DNA of 9,145 nucleotides. Source: Myxococcales bacterium. GTDB taxonomy: Bacteria; Myxococcota; Polyangia; Fen-1088. The stretch is from the NCBI GenBank assembly GCA_003157315.1, contig PMJE01000140.1, positions 533 through 9,677 of the forward strand, written 5' to 3'. The notes beneath the pieces were generated by a model that saw nothing but the letters and a program-made list of their open reading frames with translations, was not told the DNA's origin and searched no databases. Shown one piece after another: positions 1 to 5,721 of the stretch (position 1 is the first letter of the stretch; every line of letters starts with the position of its first letter). The translations under genes were made by a program, and so were the position numbers.

Positions 1-1485
1 GTCGACGGCAAGCTCATGGGCGCGATCGCCTACGGCTGGAGCTTTGCCAAGGAAGCCCTGGCCGGCGTCACCCCCATCGAAAGCATGCTGGCGGGGAAAC
101 AGCGCCCACGCCGTCCGCCCGGCGATCCATTCTTGCTCGACAATGGCCCTGCCCTCGCGTCTGGGCCGGCGGACCAGCCCGCTGCCGCACCAGCGCCTCC
201 TGACGGCGAGCCGCGCCTGCAGCCAGCGTCCCTGCCCCTAGCCGTTTCGGGCATCTCTGACGCTGGCATGCGCGACCTGGGCGAAAGCTTGCGTCCCTTC
301 GGACTGGTTCCGGTGCGCGCGGGCGGCAGCGGCGGGAAAAAACTGACGGGCACGCTGGCCGAAGCTGTGCAACCCGGCGCAACCGTGGGGGTGGGCCTGA
401 TTCGCGGGGACATCAGCGCGGTAGCCATGGGCACCCTGACCCAAACCGACGGCGGAATCGTGATCGCGTTCGGGCATCCCCTGCTGGGCCTGGGTGAAGT
501 CAATCTGCCCCTGATTTCCGGCGAGGTGCACGCCATCGTGGCTAGCCTGTCCAGCTCGCTCAAACTGGCCTCGCCGCTGACTGAAATAGGTGCGGTGGTG
601 CAGGACCTTCCCACCGGCATCGTGGCCGAGCTCGGCCGCCACGCCCCCTCGGTGCCCGTCGAGGTGCTGGTCACTGCGCGCGGTGAGAAGAAGAGCCGCT
701 TCTTCGCCCAGGTGGCGCTACACCGCCGGCTACTTCCGTTGCTGGCGAGCACGGTTATCAGCAGCGCCCTCGGCGAGGTCGAGCCGGATGTGACCGACAT
801 GGTGATCGCCATCAACACCCGTCTGGAGGTGCGGGGCGCCGGCAGCGTGGAAATTCACGACCAGCTCTTCTCGGCCGAGGGGCTGTCGAGCCGCTTGCTG
901 GCGCAGGCCCGGGGCACGAAGGCACTGGCCGACCTGCTTGGCAATCCCTTCGAGCCAGCGGTGATCGAACGAATCGGGGTGGAGATTCGGGTGGAGTACC
1001 GCAGCGACGTGGCCGAGATTGTCGGCGCTTCCTTGCCCGACGAGCGCGTGCGGCCGGGTGAGACCCTGCCCCTGCGCGTAGTTCTGCGCCCCTACGCGGG
1101 CAAGGAATTCGTCGAGGTCGTGCCAGTGTTGGTTCCGCGCGCGCTGGCCGGCAAGAGCATCAAGATCGACGTGGCGGCGGGCGCGTTGGTGCGACCCGAT
1201 GTGCCCAAGCCCGAGACCCTGCGCGGCCTGATGGAGAACTTGCGCGTCTCCTACCCGGGCAAGTCCATCGTCGTCAGCGTGAGCACGCCCGATAGCGGCG
1301 TCTCCTTGCGCGGCTGTCTGATTCCCAGCCTGCCCGACTCGGCTCTGGACACCCTTCGCTCTGCCAGTCAGACCCGCCGCGCTGACGCGTACCGGGTAGC
1401 AAATCGAACCCTGCACCCGTGCGATCGCCTGATGAGTGGCCGACAGGAGCTGACGGCGCGAGTGCGCCCCATCGGGGCACGGTAA
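1..1485 (+). CDS. SpoIVB peptidase S55 family protein, C-terminal part (5' truncated)
   Basis: The frame is open from base 1, so the gene starts outside the window; 494 residues are visible. The first residues (VDGKLMGAIAYGW, then AGVTPIESML) look like the segment that follows the catalytic Ser motif (GMSGSP) of S55 peptidases such as SpoIVB, so the nucleophile is expected just upstream. A Pro/Ala-rich linker follows at about residues 35-80. Next is a second conserved block with GDISAVAMGTL and FGHPLLGLGE (His codon at 475-477), then a long beta-rich tail ending SGRQELTARVRP, as in large myxobacterial members. Known from the family: SpoIVB is a secreted or membrane-anchored serine protease that triggers sigma-K processing. 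Inferred: an envelope protease or protease-like protein. Its substrate, signal peptide and activity cannot be judged here. It converges on the sspB-like gene with a 1-base gap. Confidence 0.8.
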   Translation, partial: VDGKLMGAIAYGWSFAKEALAGVTPIESMLAGKQRPRRPPGDPFLLDNGPALASGPADQPAAAPAPPDGEPRLQPASLPLAVSGISDAGMRDLGESLRPFGLVPVRAGGSGGKKLTGTLAEAVQPGATVGVGLIRGDISAVAMGTLTQTDGGIVIAFGHPLLGLGEVNLPLISGEVHAIVASLSSSLKLASPLTEIGAVVQDLPTGIVAELGRHAPSVPVEVLVTARGEKKSRFFAQVALHRRLLPLLASTVISSALGEVEPDVTDMVIAINTRLEVRGAGSVEIHDQLFSAEGLSSRLLAQARGTKALADLLGNPFEPAVIERIGVEIRVEYRSDVAEIVGASLPDERVRPGETLPLRVVLRPYAGKEFVEVVPVLVPRALAGKSIKIDVAAGALVRPDVPKPETLRGLMENLRVSYPGKSIVVSVSTPDSGVSLRGCLIPSLPDSALDTLRSASQTRRADAYRVANRTLHPCDRLMSGRQELTARVRPIGAR

Positions 1486-1486
1486 A

Positions 1487-2020
1487 TCACTTCACCACAC
1501 GCAGTTGGGGCCGCCGCCGCCGGCGCGTCTGTGCGCGCATGAGCATGCCGTCACTCTCGATCTCGGCTTCTTTCGCTTGCGCCGATAGCGGGACGGAATG
1601 CAACCAGGGCTCGTCAATCGCCAGCATCTCTGCGCCGTCAGTCACCCGACGTACGGGTACGGGCAAGCAACCGTCATCCCCCTGGCCAAAGAAGCACAAC
1701 TCGCGCGGGACGTGCTCGCGGTAGAGCACGCCGCAGCCGTTGGTACAGGCAACCACGTAGACGGCCGACCAAGGCACGTAGGTCCGATGCGGAACCCGAG
1801 AAAATGACAGAGTGGCGCTCACCCCAGCGGCCGTGACTTCCAGGTCGGAAATGGGAACCGGCATGCTGCGGCCGTACTGCAGGACCAGATGGGCCTGAGA
1901 AGAGAACGGAGCCGGCACCACCACGCCAGGCCGGCGCGCGTCCAGGTGCAGAGACACCCAGCCTTCGCTGAGCAAAGTCAGAAACGCGTCCTGTTTCGAT
2001 GGTCTCTCACTGCCGTCCAT
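1487..2020 (-). CDS. sspB: SspB-family ClpXP protease adaptor (stringent starvation protein B)
   Basis: This 177-residue protein matches the SspB core: an N-terminal helix (FLTLLSEGWVSLHLD), then the block LQYGRSMPVPISDLEV, GVSATLSF and the conserved TYVPWSAVYVV strand. In known members the core dimerises and binds the ssrA degradation tag. After a short linker the protein ends in RRRRRPQLRVVK. This matches the ClpX-binding tail of E. coli SspB (RPALRVVK), which docks on the ClpX zinc-binding domain. The predicted role is cytoplasmic delivery of tagged proteins to ClpXP. I chose ATG at 2020, preceded by GTGGGGGC, over an in-frame GTG at 2032 that has no ribosome site and would add four residues. 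The linker is shorter and less acidic than in E. coli. The gene appears monocistronic and is divergent from the toroid gene. Confidence 0.88.
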   Translation of the reverse strand: MDGSERPSKQDAFLTLLSEGWVSLHLDARRPGVVVPAPFSSQAHLVLQYGRSMPVPISDLEVTAAGVSATLSFSRVPHRTYVPWSAVYVVACTNGCGVLYREHVPRELCFFGQGDDGCLPVPVRRVTDGAEMLAIDEPWLHSVPLSAQAKEAEIESDGMLMRAQTRRRRRPQLRVVK

Positions 2021-2211
2021 GGCTGCCCCCACGGGCCAAAGACTCGCAGAAACCCCGATCTCTTACCTCTCCAAACCTGGGTGTGCCAGGACCAGATCAA
2101 ATCGGGAGCAAAGCTTTGGACCCGAACGACCTTCTGCGCTACTCTTGTGGACCTACAGTGTCGGCAATCTCGTGACGCCTTTGTCTTCCCGCCGCCGGCT
2201 GCGCGATTCGC

Positions 2212-2217
2212 TATAAT
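2212..2217 (+). promoter_or_regulatory. Candidate -10 box (TATAAT) for the toroid-bioB operon
   Basis: A perfect TATAAT lies 21 bases before the ATG at 2239, in otherwise GC-rich DNA. No good -35 hexamer is seen at 16-18 bases; TTGTCT at 2181-2186 is 25 bases away, too far for sigma-70. Transcription would start near 2223-2226, giving a leader of about 15 bases with no clear ribosome-binding site. Confidence 0.4.
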
Positions 2218-2238
2218 GCATCAACCTTGGCATTGGTT

Positions 2239-3318
2239 ATGAATCGGCCGCGACTTTTCCCCAACCCACTCCCCCTCTCCTCCCCGCCCCGAGCGCTTTC
2301 GGGGTGGCGGGCTCGCCTGGCTAGTGACCCTATTCCGCGCTTGCTGCGTGAGGGTACTCCCAGCGTGCTGGCGCGTGTGCGTCGCGATCTCATCGACGAC
2401 AGCGAGGCGCCCACGGCGCATGAGATCGCCGGATACCGCGAGGTACAGGCGGTGCTGCGCAAGATGGAGAGCGATGGCAGCTACCTGCCACGCGCGCCGG
2501 AAAAGGGGATGGGCAGCGACAAATTCGCGATCTGTCTGGCCACCGTGCGCGCGCTTGACCGCTTGGCCGACCTGGGCCTGCGGGTCGAGGACGAGGGCGG
2601 GGCCACTCCCCAGTTGCACAAGATGGCGGAGGTAGTCCTGGCTTCCCAGACGAGCGATGGCGGGATTGCGGATCTCGCGCTTGCCGACACGCCCAATGCT
2701 CGTCCCAAGACGGTCGCCCTGCACTTTCACGGTTGGGCCATTTCCGCCCTCTGTCGGACCGGATTCGAGACAGACCCAAGGGTCGAAAAGGGCTTTCAGC
2801 TCATCTTGTCCCAGCGTCAGGACGACGGGGGCTGGGCCTGGCGGGGTGTGCGCACGGACTCGGCGGCGCGACCGTCCAGCCACTTGGTGACCGGCATGGT
2901 CTTGCGCGCCTTTGCTTCGTCCAGCCAGCGCTGCACCTCGCGCGAGGCGCGCCGGGCGGCGGAGCTTTTGGCTACGCGTTTCCTGCAGCCTGATCGCTAT
3001 GAGGACCGTAAGGCACCCTCCTATTGGGAGATTCTGACTGAGCCCCGCTTCTTCACCGACGTGCTGGATGCACTCGATACCATCACCAGCGTCGGGCTCG
3101 GCAAGGAGAACTCGGGCGTGCGCACCGCCGAGGCCTATCTGCGTTCGCGCCAATCTTCTGATGGCTTGTGGTACCCGGGCCCGCCGGTCAAGGGCGAAAG
3201 CCCGGTGGTGCGCTCGGCGGGCAAGGCGGGGGGCAAGAAAGCTGGCAAGGACAAGGATGTGGCGGATGCCATTTGGCTGACCTTGCGGGTGCTGGTGGTC
3301 CTTCGCCGGATCAACTAG
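2239..3318 (+). CDS. Alpha/alpha-toroid (prenyltransferase / squalene-cyclase-like repeat) protein of unknown function
   Basis: This 359-residue protein has spaced QW-like repeats as found in terpenoid cyclases and prenyltransferase beta subunits: MESDGSYLP (about 76-84), QTSDGGI (137-143), QRQDDGGWAW (192-201) and RQSSDGLWYPG near the C-terminus. The segment DPIPRLLREGTPSVLARVRRDLID resembles the start of other small toroid proteins of about 350 residues. No DxDD acid motif of class II cyclases is visible, and there is no signal peptide or membrane helix. The fold is well supported but a cyclase activity is not. A Lys-rich stretch (GKAGGKKAGKDKD) precedes the last helix. I chose ATG at 2239 over an in-frame TTG at 2227; neither has a strong ribosome site. 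The first 23 residues are low-complexity and resemble a translated repeat. bioB begins 4 bases after the stop, so the two are probably one operon. Confidence 0.75.
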   Translation: MNRPRLFPNPLPLSSPPRALSGWRARLASDPIPRLLREGTPSVLARVRRDLIDDSEAPTAHEIAGYREVQAVLRKMESDGSYLPRAPEKGMGSDKFAICLATVRALDRLADLGLRVEDEGGATPQLHKMAEVVLASQTSDGGIADLALADTPNARPKTVALHFHGWAISALCRTGFETDPRVEKGFQLILSQRQDDGGWAWRGVRTDSAARPSSHLVTGMVLRAFASSSQRCTSREARRAAELLATRFLQPDRYEDRKAPSYWEILTEPRFFTDVLDALDTITSVGLGKENSGVRTAEAYLRSRQSSDGLWYPGPPVKGESPVVRSAGKAGGKKAGKDKDVADAIWLTLRVLVVLRRIN

Positions 3319-3322
3319 TCGC

Positions 3323-4285
3323 ATGACCGCTGAGCTTCGCCACGACTTTCGGGTCGAGGAGGTACGGGCCATCCACGATCTGCCGTTGCCTGAATTGCTC
3401 TTCCGCGCGCAGCAGGTGCACCGCCAGCATCATCGACCCGACGAAGTGCAACTCTGTGCCCTGCTTTCGGTGAAGACCGGCGCCTGCCAAGAGGACTGCG
3501 CGTACTGTGCCCAATCGACGCGCTACTCGACAGCGGTGCAGCCGGCCCGCATGCTGAGCCGCGAGGATGTGGTGCAGGCGGCGGAGCGAGCGCGGACTGC
3601 GGGGGCCACGCGCTTTTGCATGGGCACCGCCTGGCGCGACGCCAAGGACGGACCCGCCTTCGAGTCGGTGCTGGACATGGTGCGCGCCGTGCGGGGCGTG
3701 GGCCTGGAGGCATGCCTGACCATGGGCATGCTGACCGACGAGCAGTGCCGCCGCTTGGCTGAGGCGGGACTCACCATCTACAACCACAACATCGACACCT
3801 CGCCCGCGTTCTATGGATCGATCATCACCACCCACACCCAGGACGACCGCCTGGCAACCCTGGCGCGAGTGCGGCGCGCGGGCCTGCGCATTTGCTCCGG
3901 TGGGATCATCGGCATGGGCGAATCGATCGACGATCGCTGCGCCATGCTGGCCACGCTGGCCCGGCTTGACCCGCACCCGGAAAGCGTGCCCATCAATGCG
4001 TTGGTGCCCATCACGGGCACACCGCTGGCTGACCGGCCGCCGGTGGACCCGCTGCAGTTCGTGCGCGTGATCGCCACAGCTCGCATCATCATGCCGCGCT
4101 CGCAGGTGCGACTCTCGGCCGGTCGCGCGACGCTGACCCGCGAGGCACAGGTGCTGTGCTTCGTGGCCGGGGCCAACTCGATCTTCTACGGCGAAAAGCT
4201 GCTGACCACGGGCAATCCCGACGTGCAGGCCGACCAGCAACTGCTGCGCGATGCCGGCCTGCGCCCCGCACCGCCGACGCATTGA
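3323..4285 (+). CDS. bioB: Biotin synthase BioB (radical SAM)
   Basis: This 320-residue protein is a full-length biotin synthase, which inserts sulfur into dethiobiotin in the last step of biotin synthesis in the cytoplasm. The radical-SAM [4Fe-4S] motif CxxxCxxC is Cys55, Cys59 and Cys62 (GACQEDCAYCAQS). Ligands of the sacrificial [2Fe-2S] cluster are all present: Cys99 (FCMGTAW), Cys131 (EACLTMGML), Cys191 (RICSGGIIGMGE) and Arg263 (VRLSAGR). The YNHNIDTSPAFY substrate-binding block is intact. The ATG is 4 bases after the toroid stop with no obvious ribosome site, which suggests translational coupling. No other biotin genes are in the window. The stop is 3 bases from the convergent plsY stop. 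Confidence 0.97.
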   Translation: MTAELRHDFRVEEVRAIHDLPLPELLFRAQQVHRQHHRPDEVQLCALLSVKTGACQEDCAYCAQSTRYSTAVQPARMLSREDVVQAAERARTAGATRFCMGTAWRDAKDGPAFESVLDMVRAVRGVGLEACLTMGMLTDEQCRRLAEAGLTIYNHNIDTSPAFYGSIITTHTQDDRLATLARVRRAGLRICSGGIIGMGESIDDRCAMLATLARLDPHPESVPINALVPITGTPLADRPPVDPLQFVRVIATARIIMPRSQVRLSAGRATLTREAQVLCFVAGANSIFYGEKLLTTGNPDVQADQQLLRDAGLRPAPPTH

Positions 4286-4288
4286 AAA

Positions 4289-4945
4289 CTAGCTCCGCAG
4301 TTCCTCACCGCGCAGCAGGCGACCGATGTTTTGCTTGTGGCGCCAAAAGACCAGGATTGTGGTCGCCCCAGCGAAGACCAGGTTGGGACCAGTGCCCGCG
4401 TGGAACAACCAGAGGAAGGTAGGAAAACTGGCGACTGCCGCCAGAGAGCCGACGGATGAAATGCGAAACGCTGCAAACAGCGCGGCCCAGACAACCAGGC
4501 AGATGAGCGCGGGCCCTGGCGCCAGGGCCAGGCCCGCGCCGAGCGAGGTGGCCACCCCTTTGCCGCCGCGGCCCTTCAGGAATATGGAAAAGACCTGCCC
4601 CAGCACTGCAGCCAGCCCCGCAGCCGCCGGCAGCCAGGCTACTTGCGTGAGGAGCCCGCCGGCTTCGCCGGCGGCGTGCCACCGCAGGAGGGCACGGGAA
4701 CCCTCCCAGGGTTCCCATGTCAGATTGAACAGTTGGGCCGCGAGCACAACCGGAACGGCTCCCTTGCCCGCGTCGACCAGGAGCACCAGAGCCGCCCAGC
4801 GCCGGCCTAGGGCGCGACCGACATTGGTGGTGCCGATGTTGCCACTGCCCACCTTGCGCAGATCCACGCCCTTGGCACGCGCCACCACTACACCGGTCGG
4901 AAACGAACCCAGCAGGAAGGCGCCGACTAGGAAGAGGATCTGCAT
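4289..4945 (-). CDS. plsY: Glycerol-3-phosphate acyltransferase PlsY (acyl-phosphate dependent)
   Basis: This 218-residue inner-membrane protein moves the acyl group of acyl-phosphate to glycerol-3-phosphate, giving lysophosphatidic acid, the first step of phospholipid synthesis with PlsX. Seen here: the N-terminal helix with GSFPTGVVVAR, motif 1 KVGSGNIGTTNVGR (31-44), DAGKGAVPV (58-66), the Gly-rich motif 2 GRGGKGVATS (about 125-134), and the C-terminal motif WRHKQNIGRLLRGEE. About five hydrophobic segments are visible. Two oddities stand out. The His normally found in the GHxFPxFL run is Gln117 (VLGQVFSIFL), and the loop between PV and motif 2 (about 71-105) is longer than usual and contains an 8-bp GC hairpin with a TTC loop near 4650-4670. 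The start fits the family, although AGGA sits only 2 bases before the ATG. Confidence 0.95.
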   Translation of the reverse strand: MQILFLVGAFLLGSFPTGVVVARAKGVDLRKVGSGNIGTTNVGRALGRRWAALVLLVDAGKGAVPVVLAAQLFNLTWEPWEGSRALLRWHAAGEAGGLLTQVAWLPAAAGLAAVLGQVFSIFLKGRGGKGVATSLGAGLALAPGPALICLVVWAALFAAFRISSVGSLAAVASFPTFLWLFHAGTGPNLVFAGATTILVFWRHKQNIGRLLRGEELRS

Positions 4946-4954
4946 GATCCTGCG

Positions 4955-4983
4955 ATTGTAGCCCTAGCGCGACTCGAAGTCGG
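4955..4983 (-). promoter_or_regulatory. Weak candidate promoter for plsY
   Basis: On the minus strand, TACAAT (5 of 6 to the -10 consensus) at 4960-4955 is preceded, with a 17-base spacer, by CCGACT (3 of 6 to the -35 consensus). It would start transcription almost at the plsY ATG (4945), giving a nearly leaderless message. The -35 is poor and the rest of the 119-base gap to vapC shows nothing stronger. Confidence 0.22.
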
Positions 4984-5064
4984 CACCCATGGGCGCCGCA
5001 GGGTGTAGATCTGGCCAAGCGGGCGTCATCGCTATCGGCGCGGTCGAGGAAGCTGGAGCGGCAT

Positions 5065-5451
5065 CTACCAAATGACCTTCACGCCGTAAGTTCCGAACAC
5101 CTGGTCCACGGTGACCAGTGGCAGATCCTCTGCCTGTGACTGCGCGATGAGGACCCGGTCAAAGGGATCGCGGTGCGGACCAGGTAGGCTACCGGCGCGC
5201 TGGGCATGGTTGACCGCAATGGGCAACGGCACAAAGCCCTGACCAGCGAGGCATCCCGCGACATCGGCCGCGACCACTGCAGCGCCGGGCAGCTTGCCCA
5301 GGCGGAACTTCGTGCATATCTCCCAGGCCGACGCGGCGCTGACCAGCACAATGGTTTCGTCACTGGCGATCAGGTGTCGCACGCGCTGGGACAGGCGCCG
5401 GTCACCGTCCAGCCACCAAAGCAGGGCGTGGGTGTCAAGCAGGACCCTCAC
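5065..5451 (-). CDS. vapC: VapC-type PIN-domain toxin (ribonuclease)
   Basis: This 128-residue protein is a complete PIN-domain toxin. The Mg-binding acidic residues expected for the fold are visible: Asp6 (LLDTHALLWWL), Glu44 (SAWEI), Asp95/Asp98 (HRDPFDRVLIAQ) and Asp116 (LVTVDQVF, followed by YGVKVIW). The HRDPFDR and LPLVTVD forms are typical of the VapC subgroup paired with Phd-type antitoxins. Family members cleave specific RNAs, often tRNA or rRNA, to halt translation; the target here is unknown. The start is GTG with GGGAG 9 bases upstream, 3 bases after the antitoxin stop, so the pair is translated from one message. All catalytic residues are present, so it looks active. plsY follows on the same strand after 119 bases. 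Confidence 0.92.
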   Translation of the reverse strand: MRVLLDTHALLWWLDGDRRLSQRVRHLIASDETIVLVSAASAWEICTKFRLGKLPGAAVVAADVAGCLAGQGFVPLPIAVNHAQRAGSLPGPHRDPFDRVLIAQSQAEDLPLVTVDQVFGTYGVKVIW

Positions 5452-5454
5452 CGA

Positions 5455-5688
5455 TCACTTCTCCCACGCGTCGAGTTCGCTGGCGGGGAGTGGCTCAAAG
5501 AACGCCGCTGTCGTCCGGGCCTTGCCCTTGAGGGCGCCGAACCTGCGTTTGCGTGGCGTCGCCTTGAAGGGGACCAGGCGAACCACAGGCGTGTCGCCGC
5601 GGGCGATCACGACTTCCTCGCCAGCACAGGCTTTCTTGATTAGCCTCGAGAGATCGGTTTTGGCCGCGTGGATCGTCGTGCGCATCAT
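5455..5688 (-). CDS. Phd/YefM-family antitoxin of the PIN toxin
   Basis: This 77-residue protein has the Phd/YefM N-terminal DNA-binding fold: TTIHAAKTDLSRLIKKACAGEEVVIARGDTPVVRLVPF in pattern (residues 4-41). The C-terminal part contains FEPLPASELDAWEK, an acidic and aromatic tail expected to wrap the toxin. Such antitoxins neutralise the toxin and, as dimers, repress their own operon. The start is one of two tandem ATGs (5688 or 5685); no strong ribosome site is seen, consistent with a leaderless message from the promoter just upstream. The palindromic operator ends 7 bases before the first ATG. Order antitoxin-toxin is the usual one. Confidence 0.9.
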   Translation of the reverse strand: MMRTTIHAAKTDLSRLIKKACAGEEVVIARGDTPVVRLVPFKATPRKRRFGALKGKARTTAAFFEPLPASELDAWEK

Positions 5689-5692
5689 CGGG

Positions 5693-5721
5693 ATGTTAGC
5701 TAATCTAGATTAGCTAAGCAA
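5693..5721 (-). promoter_or_regulatory. Candidate promoter of the antitoxin-toxin operon
   Basis: On the minus strand, TTGCTT (5721-5716) and TAACAT (5698-5693) are separated by exactly 17 bases. The matches to consensus are modest (3 of 6 and 4 of 6), but the spacing is ideal and the position is right for the antitoxin. Transcription would start at or within a few bases of the ATG, predicting a leaderless transcript. The operator palindrome fills the spacer. Confidence 0.4.
5696..5717. promoter_or_regulatory. 22-bp perfect palindrome, probable antitoxin operator
   Basis: The site is two copies of TTAGCTAA, each itself a palindrome, flanking TCTAGA, also a palindrome; the whole is a perfect 22-bp inverted repeat. 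It is strikingly AT-rich for this DNA. It sits 7 bases upstream of the antitoxin ATG and overlaps both candidate promoter hexamers. Phd-family antitoxins repress through paired short palindromes, so autoregulation is the natural reading. The helicase stop codon (5712-5710) lies inside it. Confidence 0.7.

Noticed and set aside
30..818. Long open frames on the minus strand opposite the S55 gene
   Set aside because: They are composition-driven shadows; the plus frame carries the family motifs and runs in from the window edge.
2076..2090. Short hairpin CCTGG/CCAGG upstream of sspB
   Set aside because: A 5-bp stem is expected by chance and it has no T-run or conserved context.
2221..3372. A 383-codon minus-strand frame opposite the toroid gene
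   Set aside because: It is slightly longer than the real gene but has no recognisable motif, while the plus frame has the QW repeats and sits 4 bases from bioB.
4984..5003. Inverted repeat GGCGCCC/GGGTGCC between vapC and plsY as a terminator
   Set aside because: The loop is only 2 bases, one pair is a wobble, and no T-run follows on either strand.
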